Origin: Luteibacter jiangsuensis
GTDB lineage: Bacteria > Pseudomonadota > Gammaproteobacteria > Xanthomonadales > Rhodanobacteraceae
Direction: 5' to 3'
DNA: 64,000 nt
Assembly (NCBI RefSeq): GCF_030812295.1
Contig: NZ_JAUSSK010000005.1
Coordinates: forward strand, 1 to 64,000
The notes beneath the pieces were generated by a model. The model made no database searches and was not told the DNA's origin. It worked only from the letters and a program-made list of their open reading frames with translations. Position numbers and translations under genes: made by a program. Shown here one piece after another: positions 46,416 through 54,606 of the stretch; position 1 is the stretch's first letter; every line of letters starts with the position of its first letter.

Positions 46416-47204
46416 ATGGATCTTCGCCTCACCGGTCGTCACGCGCTGGTCTGCGGCGCTTCGCAAGGCCTCGGACGCGCCACCGCTTTCGAGCTGGCGG
46501 AGCTCGGGGCCAGCGTCACCCTGCTTTCCCGCTCCGCCGATGCGCTCATCGCGCTCGCCGCCGAACTGCCTGCGACGCGGCCCGGGCAAACCCATAGCCA
46601 TGTCGCCGTCGACATGCTCGACACCGCCGCCCTGGCCCGGGCTATCGGCGAGGTGGTCAAGAACCATGCCGTGCACGTGCTGGTGAACAACAGCGGCGGC
46701 CCCCCGCCCGGCCCGGTCTGGAGCGCGGAGCCGGAGGCCTTCCTCACCGCGTATCGCCAGCACGTGATCGCCGCGCAAGTGATCACCCATGCCTGCCTGC
46801 CCGGCATGCGCGAGGCACGTTACGGCCGGATCGTGAACATCATCTCCACTTCGGTGAAGGAACCGATTCCCAACCTGGGCGTTTCCAACACCACGCGGGC
46901 CGCCATGGCCGGCTGGGCCAAGACCCTGGCCGCCGAGGTCGCGCCCGATGGCATCACCGTGAACAACGTCCTCCCCGGCTATACCCGAACGCCGCGGCTG
47001 GAAGCACTGGTGAAGGCCAGCGTGGACGCCGGCCGTACCCCCGAAGAGGTCGAGCGGGGCCTGCTCGCCAGCGTGCCCGCCGCCCGTTTCGGCGAGCCGG
47101 CGGAAATCGCCGCGATGATCGCCTTCCTCGCCAGTCCGGTCGCTGGCTACGTCAATGGCACCAGTATTTCCGTCGATGGCGGCCGCACCCGCGGCCTGAA
47201 CTGA
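46416..47204 (+). CDS. Short-chain dehydrogenase family protein with altered catalytic motif
   Basis: A 262-residue SDR. The NAD(P)-binding GASQGLGRA is at the N terminus and LVNNSGGP is the NNAG-type motif. IVNIISTS supplies the active-site Ser region. The usual YxxxK is replaced: the aligned segment GVSNTTRAAMAGWAKTLA has Ser for Tyr and Arg for Lys. The rest (NNVLPGYTRTPR, GTSISVDGGRTRGLN) is typical. It lies directly upstream of the aminomuconate semialdehyde dehydrogenase and aminomuconate deaminase genes (9-nt gap), so it may act in or around kynurenine breakdown, but no reaction is known for it. Start at the ATG at 46416; upstream frame overlaps the previous gene. Confidence 0.8.
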   Translation: MDLRLTGRHALVCGASQGLGRATAFELAELGASVTLLSRSADALIALAAELPATRPGQTHSHVAVDMLDTAALARAIGEVVKNHAVHVLVNNSGGPPPGPVWSAEPEAFLTAYRQHVIAAQVITHACLPGMREARYGRIVNIISTSVKEPIPNLGVSNTTRAAMAGWAKTLAAEVAPDGITVNNVLPGYTRTPRLEALVKASVDAGRTPEEVERGLLASVPAARFGEPAEIAAMIAFLASPVAGYVNGTSISVDGGRTRGLN

Positions 47205-47213
47205 AGGTTGGCC

Positions 47214-48665
47214 ATGATCGTCCTCGCCAACCTGATCGACGGCCATTCGCGCGCGCCGCGGGGTGGCCGTTATCTGGATGTCACCGATCCCGCGACCGGG
47301 CGAGCCTTCGCGCGCTGCCCGGATTCCGACGCCACCGACGTCGCCGACGCGGTGGATGCCGCATCGCGCGCCGCGCCGGGCTGGGCCGCGACGCCTGCCG
47401 AAGGCCGTGCCCGCTGCATGCAGCGCCTGGCCGATGCGATCGAGGCGCGGCTGGAATCCTTTGCCGGGGCCGAATCACAAGACAGTGGCAAACCGCTGGC
47501 GCTCGCCCGCACGCTCGACATACCGCGAGCCGTGGCGAACCTGCGTTTCTTCGCAGCGGCGGCAGGCCAATGGAGCGCTGAATCGCATGCCATGGAACAA
47601 GGGGCCATCAACTACACGCTGCGCCTGCCGCTGGGTGTGGTCGGCTGCATCAGTCCATGGAACCTGCCGCTGTACCTGTTCACCTGGAAGATCGCTCCTG
47701 CCCTTGCCGCCGGCAATACGGTGGTGGCCAAGCCATCCGAAGTCACACCGTACACCGCCTGGCTGCTAGGTACGCTCGCCGAGGAGGCCGGCTTTCCGCC
47801 CGGCGTTCTGAACATCGTGCACGGCAGCGGTCCAGCGGTCGGCGAAGCCATCGTCATCCACGGCACGGTGAAGGCGGTCTCCTTCACCGGCAGCACGCGC
47901 ACCGGCATGGCCATCGCCGCGGCGGCCGCGCCCCGCCTGAAGAAGGTCTCGCTGGAACTGGGCGGGAAGAACCCGACCATCGTCTTCGACGATTTCGACT
48001 TCGCCGATGCGTCGATGGCGACGATCGTCCGCTCGGGTTTCGCCAACCAGGGCGAGATCTGCCTTTGTGGATCGAGGCTGCTGGTGCAGCGTCCGATCTA
48101 CGAACGTTTCCGCCGCGAATACCTGGAGCGCGTAGAGGCATTGCGGGTGGGCGACCCACTCGACGAGCGCAACCAGCTCGGCGCACTCGTCTCCAAGGCG
48201 CATTTCGACAAGGTCAGCGGCTGCATCGAGCGTGCTCGTGCGGAAGGCGGCACGATCCTCATGGGGGGCGGACGGGTGGATGTGGAAGGCCGTTGCGCCG
48301 GCGGCTGGTTCATCGCGCCGACCGTGATCGAGGGCCTTGCGCCCGACACGGCCACCAATCAGGAAGAGATTTTCGGACCGGTCGTCACACTGATCCCGTT
48401 CGACACGGACGAGGAGGCATTGTCGATCGCCAACGGAACGCCCTACGGCCTCGCCGCCTCCGTATGGACCCGCGACGTGTCGCGCGCGCATCGTCTCCCG
48501 GCACGCCTGGAGTTCGGCATCGTCTGGGTGAACTGCTGGATGCTGCGCGACCTGCGCACGCCGTTTGGCGGCACGAAGCAATCCGGCGTCGGCCGCGAAG
48601 GCGGTTTCGAGGCCATGCGTTTCTTCACCGAAGCCAGGAACATCTGCATCGACCATGGGCAATGA
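47214..48665 (+). CDS. nbaE: 2-aminomuconate-6-semialdehyde dehydrogenase
   Basis: A 483-residue aldehyde dehydrogenase. VGCISPWNLPLYLFTWKIAPALAAGN is the substrate/cofactor channel segment, the general-base Glu is in VSLELGGKNP and the nucleophile Cys is in FANQGEICLCGSR near residue 287. The NLPLYLFTWKIAPAL form is characteristic of 2-aminomuconate and 2-hydroxymuconate semialdehyde dehydrogenases. With a RidA-type aminomuconate deaminase overlapping its 3' end and ACMSD elsewhere in the window, the aminomuconate assignment is preferred. The ATG at 47214 is used; an in-frame TTG two codons upstream is less likely. Confidence 0.88.
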   Translation: MIVLANLIDGHSRAPRGGRYLDVTDPATGRAFARCPDSDATDVADAVDAASRAAPGWAATPAEGRARCMQRLADAIEARLESFAGAESQDSGKPLALARTLDIPRAVANLRFFAAAAGQWSAESHAMEQGAINYTLRLPLGVVGCISPWNLPLYLFTWKIAPALAAGNTVVAKPSEVTPYTAWLLGTLAEEAGFPPGVLNIVHGSGPAVGEAIVIHGTVKAVSFTGSTRTGMAIAAAAAPRLKKVSLELGGKNPTIVFDDFDFADASMATIVRSGFANQGEICLCGSRLLVQRPIYERFRREYLERVEALRVGDPLDERNQLGALVSKAHFDKVSGCIERARAEGGTILMGGGRVDVEGRCAGGWFIAPTVIEGLAPDTATNQEEIFGPVVTLIPFDTDEEALSIANGTPYGLAASVWTRDVSRAHRLPARLEFGIVWVNCWMLRDLRTPFGGTKQSGVGREGGFEAMRFFTEARNICIDHGQ

Positions 48666-49077
48666 CGTCATCCGCGCCGAGGGCGCACCCGCGCCGGTCG
48701 GCGCCTATCCGCACGCCCGTCGTGTCGGTCCCTTGCTATTCCTTTCGGGTATCGGCCCGCGAGTGCCGGCTACCGACGCCATTCCCGGCAATGTCGTCGA
48801 CGACACGGGGAAGCTCGTGTCGTACGACATCGAGGCACAATGCCGGCAGGTCTTCGCCAATGTACGTGCCGTGCTCGAAGCCAGCGGGGCGCGCTTCGAA
48901 GACCTGGTGGATGTCACCGTGTACCTGACCGACATGGCGCGCGACTTCGACGCGTATAACCGGCTCTATGCGGACGCGTTCCAAGCAGTGGATGCCTGCC
49001 GGACCACGGTGGAGGTCAATGCGTTGCCAACGGCGATAGCGATCGAGCTGAAGTGCGTGGCGGCGGTGGCTTCGTAG
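48655..49077 (+). CDS. nbaF: 2-aminomuconate deaminase, RidA family
   Basis: A 140-residue RidA/YjgF-fold protein. APAPVGAYPHARRVGPLLFLSGIGPR, the conserved DLVDVTVYLTDMARDF and the substrate-binding Arg in ACRTTVEVNALP are visible. RidA enzymes deaminate enamines; the gene overlaps the end of the aminomuconate semialdehyde dehydrogenase by 11 bases, as in bacterial 3-hydroxyanthranilate clusters where this protein turns 2-aminomuconate into 4-oxalocrotonate. A general RidA role is the alternative. The ATG at 48655 gives the family N terminus. Confidence 0.85.
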   Translation: MGNDVIRAEGAPAPVGAYPHARRVGPLLFLSGIGPRVPATDAIPGNVVDDTGKLVSYDIEAQCRQVFANVRAVLEASGARFEDLVDVTVYLTDMARDFDAYNRLYADAFQAVDACRTTVEVNALPTAIAIELKCVAAVAS

Positions 49078-49088
49078 GCTTCGTAGGC

Positions 49089-49189
49089 ATCGCCGGCAAA
49101 GCCGGCTCCCACCAGTGCGAGAGCATCGCCGACAGGGTCGGCTCCCACCAAGTTGCGGCTGCCTGGTGTGAGCCGACCCTGTCGGCGAT
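49089..49189. repeat. Cluster of three REP-like units
   Basis: Three half-units occur in 101 bp: 49089-49112 (GGC-type stem), 49125-49148 (GAC-type stem, same orientation) and 49166-49189 (GAC-type, inverted, with GTGTGAGCC instead of GTGGGAGCC). The conserved spacer seen in paired elements is missing. The cluster fills the gap between the convergent nbaF and hutG-like genes. Confidence 0.8.
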
Positions 49190-49193
49190 CGGC

Positions 49194-49991
49194 CTAGGGA
49201 GTGACCGTCCGCGCGCTGTCGAGACAGACCTTCAGCATCTCGCCGATCAACACCTGCACGTTCGCCGCCTTCTTCGGCAGGTACTCGAACGAATCCTCGT
49301 CCATGTAGTTCAGTTGCGCGAGCTCGAGTTGCACGGCATCGATGCCGTGCCCGGGCTTGCCGTAATGACGGGTGATGTAACCGCCCTTGAAACGGCCGTT
49401 CACCGCGAAGGAATACTCGTCCTGCTTCTCCAGCACGGCGGCGAGTTTCGCCTGCAAGGCGGGCGAGCAACTCGCGCCATCGGCCGTGCCGAGGTTGAGG
49501 TCTGGCAGGCGGCCCTCGAACAGCATCGGCACGTGGCTGCGGATGGAATGCCCTTCCCACAATACGACATGCCCGAACTCCGCTTTCAGGCGCGCCAGTT
49601 CGTCGGCGAGCGCACGGTGATAAGGCTTCCACCAGCGCTTCACGCGATCGGCGATTTCCGCCGCATCCGGCTCGGCGCCCGCGCGGTAGATCGGTTCGCC
49701 GTTGAACAGCACCGTGGGCACGAGGCCGGTCTCGCTCTGCCCCGGATAGAGGGCATGGCCGTCGGCGGGACGGTTCAGGTCCACCACGTAGCGCGAGGCG
49801 AAGGGCTTGATCACGCTCGCGCCCATGCCACGGGCGAAATCGTACAGCTCGGCCACGTGCCAGTCGGTGTCCGGCGAGCGGCGCGCCGGGCGCTTCATGC
49901 GCGCGGCGAGGTCATCGGGGATCGCGCTGCCGTTGTGCGGCAGGCTGATCAGCAGCGGCGCGGTGCCGCGATGAAGGGTGTACGGGCTCAT
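49194..49991 (-). CDS. hutG: N-formylglutamate amidohydrolase (HutG-like)
   Basis: A 265-residue enzyme of the N-formylglutamate deformylase family. LISLPHNGSAIPDD at the N terminus, DTDWHVAELYDFA, VDLNRPADGHALYPGQ, WKPYHRALADELARL and VVLWEGHSIRSHVP carry the conserved His/Asp/Glu residues thought to bind metal. HutG hydrolyses N-formylglutamate in the five-step histidine route. No other hut gene is in the window; it lies 16 nt downstream of gor, so a broader deformylase role or separated hut genes are both possible. Confidence 0.9.
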   Translation of the reverse strand: MSPYTLHRGTAPLLISLPHNGSAIPDDLAARMKRPARRSPDTDWHVAELYDFARGMGASVIKPFASRYVVDLNRPADGHALYPGQSETGLVPTVLFNGEPIYRAGAEPDAAEIADRVKRWWKPYHRALADELARLKAEFGHVVLWEGHSIRSHVPMLFEGRLPDLNLGTADGASCSPALQAKLAAVLEKQDEYSFAVNGRFKGGYITRHYGKPGHGIDAVQLELAQLNYMDEDSFEYLPKKAANVQVLIGEMLKVCLDSARTVTP

Positions 49992-50007
49992 GGCAGGAGT
50001 GTACCGC

Positions 50008-51369
50008 TCATCCGGGCACCCGATCGCCCATCAGCACCATTTCCTCGGACGAGGTCGGATGGATGGCCAGGGTGGCGTCGAGGTCGGCCTTGGTGGCACC
50101 CATCTTGATCGCCACGGCAAAGCCCTGGAGGATCTCGTCCACGCCCGGACCAAGCATCTGCATGCCGACGATGCGGGAATCGCCGCCCACGCAGATCAGC
50201 TTGAAGCGCGTGGTGATCGGCCGGTGCGCCAGCGCCAGCTGCATCGGTACGAACGACTGCTTGTAGAGGTGCACGTCGGCGCCATAGCGCTCGCGCGCCT
50301 GCTGCTCCGACATGCCGATGGTGCCCAGCGGCGGATGCGAGAACACCACGCTGGGGATGTTCTGGTAATCGAGCTTCGCCTCCGGCTTGCCGCCGAACAG
50401 GCGGTCGGCGAGCTTGCGGCCCGCCGCGACGGCCACGGGCGTCAGCGCCATCCGCTGGGTCACGTCGCCCACCGCGTAGACGCCCGGCACGTTGGTGTTC
50501 TGGTAATCGTCGATCTCCACGTGCCCGTCGTCGCCGGTGACGAGGCCGATGCGGCCGATGTCGAGCGACGCGGTGTTGGCATGTCTTCCCACGGCCCAGA
50601 TCAAGGCGTCGTAGGGCGCTGGATGGTCGCCACGGTCGCAGTCCAGAAGGAGTACGCCGTCCTTCTCATGCACCGCGTCGATCTGGCATTCGTAGTGGAC
50701 ACGGATGCCGTGCTGGCGCATCTCGTCGCCGAGGCCATAAGCCATTTCCTCGTCGAAGCCGCTCATCAGGCGGCCGCGCACATACATGTCCACATCACTG
50801 CCCAGGGCCCGTAGCACGCCCGCGAGTTCCACCGCGATATAGCCGCCGCCCACGATGGCCGTGCGGCGCGGGCACGCACGGAGGTCGAAGAAACCATCGG
50901 ACGTCATGCCGAGGTCGAAGCCTGGCTTGTCCAGCCGGTTAGGCGTCGAACCGGTGGCGATGAGCACATGCGGCGCGGTCAGTTCGCGCGTGCCCGCCTG
51001 GACGCGACCGGGGGCGAGGAAGCGCCCGTATTCACGCAGGACGGTGATGTGGCCCGTGTCGAGCGCCTGCTGGTACTTCGCATGGATGCGTTCGACATAC
51101 GCTTGGCGCCGCTCGATGAAACCAGGCCAGTCGAGGCTGCCGGGCTTGTCGTGGAAACCGTAGTCCATCGCGATGTACTGCGCCTCGGCCATCTGCGCCG
51201 CGTACCACATCGCCTTCTTCGGTACGCAGCCGGTATTGACGCAGGTGCCACCCAGCTCCTTCGGTTCCAGCAACGCGACCTTGGCGCCGTGTTTCGACGC
51301 CCGGATCGCCGCGGCCAGTCCGCCCGATCCGCCGCCGATCACGATCAGGTCGAAAGCTTCCGAAGTCAT
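50008..51369 (-). CDS. gor: Glutathione reductase
   Basis: A 453-residue FAD-dependent disulphide reductase that regenerates GSH with NADPH. FAD motif LIVIGGGSGGLAAA, redox-active disulphide GGTCVNTGCVPKKAMW (Cys-x4-Cys), NADPH motif VGGGYIAVELA and the C-terminal His-Glu region (FSHPPLGTIGMSE, HPTSSEEMV) are all present. The ATG at 51369 is the family start; the same frame remains open far upstream but is antisense to nothing conserved and overlaps the next gene. fghA, another glutathione-linked enzyme, lies about 9 kb away. Confidence 0.95.
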   Translation of the reverse strand: MTSEAFDLIVIGGGSGGLAAAIRASKHGAKVALLEPKELGGTCVNTGCVPKKAMWYAAQMAEAQYIAMDYGFHDKPGSLDWPGFIERRQAYVERIHAKYQQALDTGHITVLREYGRFLAPGRVQAGTRELTAPHVLIATGSTPNRLDKPGFDLGMTSDGFFDLRACPRRTAIVGGGYIAVELAGVLRALGSDVDMYVRGRLMSGFDEEMAYGLGDEMRQHGIRVHYECQIDAVHEKDGVLLLDCDRGDHPAPYDALIWAVGRHANTASLDIGRIGLVTGDDGHVEIDDYQNTNVPGVYAVGDVTQRMALTPVAVAAGRKLADRLFGGKPEAKLDYQNIPSVVFSHPPLGTIGMSEQQARERYGADVHLYKQSFVPMQLALAHRPITTRFKLICVGGDSRIVGMQMLGPGVDEILQGFAVAIKMGATKADLDATLAIHPTSSEEMVLMGDRVPG

Positions 51370-51431
51370 GCCATGTTCCTTGGGATGGGGAGGAGACACC
51401 GTAGCAAATGCGACTGCGAAGATCCTTGCGT

Positions 51432-52691
51432 CTACAGCCCGAATCGCGTGGGTGAATAAGGCACAGGGTCCAACGTCGGTGCCGGGCCCGCCAGGAGGCT
51501 GGCCACCAGCTCTCCCGTCGCCGCCGACATGCTGATGCCGAGCATGCCGTGCGCCGTCGCGTACACCAGGTTCGACCATCGCGCACTCGGGCCGATGATC
51601 GGCACCTCGTCCACGCTCATCGGTCGCCAACCCCACCAGGGCACGACCTCGCCGCGCCCTTCCGGCTCGCGAAGATAGGTGGCCGCGCCGCGCCGCAATG
51701 CATCGATGCGCAACGGATTGAGGCCCTCGTCGAAGCCCGAAAATTCCATCGTGCTGCCAAGACGGAACCCCGAGACCCAGGGGGTGACGCACACCGCGGC
51801 CTCGCGCAGCACCAGCGAATGACGTGGCGCGTGCTCGGGTGGCCGCTCCCAGGTCAGCGAATAGCCCTTGCCCGGCTGCATCGGCAAACGGATGTCGAGC
51901 AGCTTGCCGATCAACGGCGACCATGCGCCGAGCGCCATGACCACGCGGTCGCCCTGGAAGACGCCGCGGGTGGTACGCACGTGGGAAACACGCGCGCCGT
52001 CGAAGACGAAGGAATCCACCCGCGCGCCGGTCTCGATCGCTCCGCCGAGTTCGCGCACCCGCCGCGCCAGTTCCGCAACGTACCGGTCCGGTCTCAGCCG
52101 CGCGTCGCCCGGATGCAGCAAGGCGCCCACCACGCCATCGCGCAAGCCCGGTTCCAGCGCCATGGCCTCGTCGGCATCCAGTTCCCGCACGTCCATGCCG
52201 AGCCGGCGCAGCAAGTCCACGTGCGGCTGGTCGTTACGTAGCGTGCGCGCCTGGCGGTAAACGTAGAGTTCGCCCACTTCCTCGAATTCGCAGGCCATGC
52301 CGTCGCTGGCGATCAGATCGCCCAGCAAGGTCCGTGAGCGGGCCAGGATTGCCCCTCTCGCCTCACCCGCTTGCCGGTACCGCGCCCAAGTGCAGTTCCG
52401 GGCGAAACCGAGCAGCCAGCGTGCCCGGGCCGCATCGGGACGCGGATTCACGTAGAGCGGCGCATCGCGCCGCAGCAGCGAACCCAGGGCCGTTCCGACC
52501 ATGCCCGGCATGGTCAGCGGCCCTGCGTGGCTGGGCGTGATCGTGCCGCAGTTGCCGTGAGAGCTTCCGCTACCGGGCTGGGCCTGTTCGAGCACCCGCA
52601 CACTCGCCCCCGCCTTGAGCAGGTATAGGGCGCACGCGAGCCCGATCACTCCGCCCCCCATGATCAGAACATCGCTTCGGGACCTATCCAT
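51432..52691 (-). CDS. FAD-dependent D-amino-acid dehydrogenase-like oxidoreductase
   Basis: A 419-residue DAO-fold flavoenzyme. The N-terminal FAD motif is IMGGGVIGLACALYLLKAG, followed by SSHGNCGTITPSH; later RLPMQPGKGYSLTW and the C-terminal GPSARWSNLVYATAHGMLGISMSAATG are DadA-like. Such enzymes oxidise D-amino acids (DadA) or hydroxyproline epimers and pass electrons to the respiratory chain. No alanine racemase (dadX) or hydroxyproline epimerase gene is next to it, so the substrate is open. It is divergent from the NlpC/P60 gene and precedes gor by 62 nt. Confidence 0.85.
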   Translation of the reverse strand: MDRSRSDVLIMGGGVIGLACALYLLKAGASVRVLEQAQPGSGSSHGNCGTITPSHAGPLTMPGMVGTALGSLLRRDAPLYVNPRPDAARARWLLGFARNCTWARYRQAGEARGAILARSRTLLGDLIASDGMACEFEEVGELYVYRQARTLRNDQPHVDLLRRLGMDVRELDADEAMALEPGLRDGVVGALLHPGDARLRPDRYVAELARRVRELGGAIETGARVDSFVFDGARVSHVRTTRGVFQGDRVVMALGAWSPLIGKLLDIRLPMQPGKGYSLTWERPPEHAPRHSLVLREAAVCVTPWVSGFRLGSTMEFSGFDEGLNPLRIDALRRGAATYLREPEGRGEVVPWWGWRPMSVDEVPIIGPSARWSNLVYATAHGMLGISMSAATGELVASLLAGPAPTLDPVPYSPTRFGL

Positions 52692-52822
52692 CCAGGCATT
52701 TTAGCGGCCCGGCCGCCCTTCACCGGGTGTCTCCGGCTTACATTCGCGCGCTTTAGCAGGTATTCCACGCAACCCATTGATTTGATAACCTCGTTGCGCC
52801 GATCCTGACAGGGGAACGCCCG

Positions 52823-53395
52823 ATGTCGCCAGCCACCCGTCCTTTCCGCTTCCGAACCTGGCTCGGTTCCCTCGCTGTGGCCGCCGTCGTGACCTTGCTG
52901 GTCGCCTGCGGCAGCGCCCCGCACAAGCCCTCGTCCTCGCAGCGGCGGAATCCGGCTTCGGCGGTGCCGTTGGCGAAAAACCTGGGCTGGTCCACCAAGC
53001 CGGCCGACGCGCCGCCGGCCGATGCCGCCAACGATGTGCTCTTCCGTGCCATCGGCCTGGTCGGCACACCCTACCGCTGGGGCGGCAATACCCCGCAGGG
53101 CGGTTTCGACTGCAGCGGGCTCATCAACTACATCTACCTGACCTCGACCGGGTTGCGCCTGCCCCGGACCTCGGCGGAGATGGCCGCCCTCGACAAGCCA
53201 AAAGTCGACGAAGCCGAACTCTCCAGCGGCGACCTCGTCTTCTTCGGTCGCGGGCACATCACCCATGTAGGGGTTTACGTCGGCAAAGGTCGTTTCGTAC
53301 ATGCGCCGAACTCAGGCGGTACGGTACGTTTGGATGACCTGGACGGCGCTTACTGGAAAGAGAACTTCGCCTACGGGCGCCGCGTCCTAAACTGA
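52823..53395 (+). CDS. NlpC/P60-family lipoprotein endopeptidase
   Basis: A 190-residue exported protein with a lipobox (LLVACG, lipidated Cys near residue 31), a short linker and a C-terminal NlpC/P60 domain. Catalytic residues appear in GGFDCSGLINYIY (Cys), GHITHVGVYVG (His) and FVHAPNSGG (polar third residue). It should cleave stem-peptide bonds in peptidoglycan from an outer-membrane anchor. It is close in size to the Spr/MepS and NlpC proteins of enterobacteria. Confidence 0.92.
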   Translation: MSPATRPFRFRTWLGSLAVAAVVTLLVACGSAPHKPSSSQRRNPASAVPLAKNLGWSTKPADAPPADAANDVLFRAIGLVGTPYRWGGNTPQGGFDCSGLINYIYLTSTGLRLPRTSAEMAALDKPKVDEAELSSGDLVFFGRGHITHVGVYVGKGRFVHAPNSGGTVRLDDLDGAYWKENFAYGRRVLN

Positions 53396-53425
53396 ACGGA
53401 CGGCAACGCGCCGGGCGCTTACTCA

Positions 53426-53463
53426 ACAATTGAATTGTACGCGATTAAATTGCGTGCTTTACT
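53426..53463 (+). promoter_or_regulatory. ohr promoter with OhrR-type operators
   Basis: A perfect inverted repeat ACAATT-G-AATTGT (53426-53438) is followed by a weaker copy GCGATT-A-AATTGC (53441-53453, ten of twelve arm positions matching). The first closely matches the TACAATT/AATTGTA operator recognised by OhrR in Xanthomonas and Bacillus. A -35 TTGTAC (53435-53440), 17-nt spacer and -10 TTTACT (53458-53463) fit a promoter whose -35 overlaps the first operator, explaining repression until a peroxide oxidises OhrR. Confidence 0.75.
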
Positions 53464-53518
53464 GTCTCCCGTGACCGGCCACCCGGCCCTCCCCTCCCAG
53501 ACGACAAAGGACAAACCC

Positions 53519-53974
53519 ATGAGCAACATCTCCAAATTCGACGGCGACGCCCTGTACACCGCGCATGCCAAGGTCGCAGGTGGCCGTAACGGTCACGTCA
53601 AGAGCGACGACGGCCGCATCGACATGGACCTTCGCCTGCCGAAGTCCATGGGCGGAACCGGTGAAGGCAGCAACCCCGAGCAGCTGTTCGCCGCCGGCTA
53701 TGCGGCCTGCTTCGAAGGCGCGGTGCGTTTCGTCGCCGGCCAGAAGAAGGTCAAGGCCGACGATGCCTCCGTCGCCAGCAGCGTCAGCATCGGCAAGCGC
53801 CAGGGCAACGGTTTCGCCATCCGCGCCAAGCTCGAGGTGAGCTTGCCGGGTATCGACGACGCGACGGCGAAGGAAATCGTCGCCTTCGCCCACGAGAATG
53901 TCTGCCCGTACTCGCATGCCACGCGCGGCAATATCGACGTCGAGATTTCGGTGAACGGCCAGTCGGTGGTGTAA
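53519..53974 (+). CDS. ohr: Organic hydroperoxide resistance protein (Ohr/OsmC family)
   Basis: A 151-residue thiol peroxidase that reduces organic and fatty-acid hydroperoxides. The two catalytic cysteines are in GYAACFEGAVRF and ENVCPYSHATRGNI. NPEQLFAAGYAACF is an Ohr subfamily mark, separating it from OsmC. The ATG at 53519 lies 56 nt downstream of the proposed -10. The usual neighbour ohrR is not in the window. A strong bidirectional terminator follows. Confidence 0.94.
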   Translation: MSNISKFDGDALYTAHAKVAGGRNGHVKSDDGRIDMDLRLPKSMGGTGEGSNPEQLFAAGYAACFEGAVRFVAGQKKVKADDASVASSVSIGKRQGNGFAIRAKLEVSLPGIDDATAKEIVAFAHENVCPYSHATRGNIDVEISVNGQSVV

Positions 53975-53991
53975 GACCTGCTGATGGAAAC

Positions 53992-54020
53992 AAAGACGGC
54001 GCCCCAGGGGCGCCGTCTTT
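53992..54020. terminator. Bidirectional terminator between ohr and slyD
   Basis: The arms AAAGACGGCGCCCC (53992-54005) and its inverse (54007-54020) form a very stable stem followed on the plus strand by GTTTTTG. It lies 17 nt after the ohr stop and faces the convergent slyD. Confidence 0.85.
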
Positions 54021-54038
54021 GTTTTTGAGGTCATGCGA

Positions 54039-54059
54039 ATCGCCGACGGGGTCGGCGAT
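54039..54059. repeat. Headless REP-like palindrome
   Basis: ATCGCCGAC (54039-54047) and GTCGGCGAT (54051-54059) form the stem word of the GAC-type element but lack the GTGGGAGCC head. It may be a decayed copy. Confidence 0.6.
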
Positions 54060-54064
54060 GGTCC

Positions 54065-54553
54065 TCAGTGCGCGGCGTCACCGTTCGGATGGGCGTGCCC
54101 GTGCGCGATTTCCTCTTCCGTGGCGTCACGCACGGACTGCACGTCGACATGGAAGTTGAGCGTCTTGCCCGCCATGGGATGGTTGAGGTCGATGTCGACG
54201 ACGCTGGAACCGATCTTCTGCACGACAACCACGCGGCTACCGCCTTCCTTCAACGAAAGGACGGTGCTGTCGCCGGCCTTCAGGCCTTTGCCCTGCTGCG
54301 GGAAATACTTCTTCGGCACGCGCTGCGTCATGCCTTCCTGGCGCGGACCGTAGCCTTGCTCCGGAGCGATCTCGACATCGAAGGTGTCGCCGACCGACTT
54401 GCCTTCGAGACCGGCCTCGAGGCCGGGAATCAGCTGACCGTGGCCGAGCAGGATCCACAACGGTTCGCCGCCCTCGATCGAGCTTTCGACCTTCTCGCCA
54501 TCGACGGTGAGGGTGTAATGGAACGAGATGACCTTGCCCTTGCCAGCCTGCAT
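54065..54553 (-). CDS. slyD: FKBP-type peptidyl-prolyl isomerase SlyD
   Basis: A 162-residue SlyD-type isomerase and chaperone. The FKBP domain starts KVISFHYTLTVDGEKVESS, with GEPLWILLGHGQLIPGLEAGLEG, interrupted by the inserted chaperone (IF) domain YGPRQEGMTQRVPKKYFP. The C terminus has only a short His tail (GHAHPNGDAAH), not the long metal-binding tail of E. coli SlyD, so nickel storage is doubtful. The ATG at 54553 is the family start. Confidence 0.93.
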   Translation of the reverse strand: MQAGKGKVISFHYTLTVDGEKVESSIEGGEPLWILLGHGQLIPGLEAGLEGKSVGDTFDVEIAPEQGYGPRQEGMTQRVPKKYFPQQGKGLKAGDSTVLSLKEGGSRVVVVQKIGSSVVDIDLNHPMAGKTLNFHVDVQSVRDATEEEIAHGHAHPNGDAAH

Positions 54554-54606
54554 GTTCGTTTCTACCGGAGGAAAACCGGGGATTTTAGCCGTGCCCGGTC
54601 GCGGCG

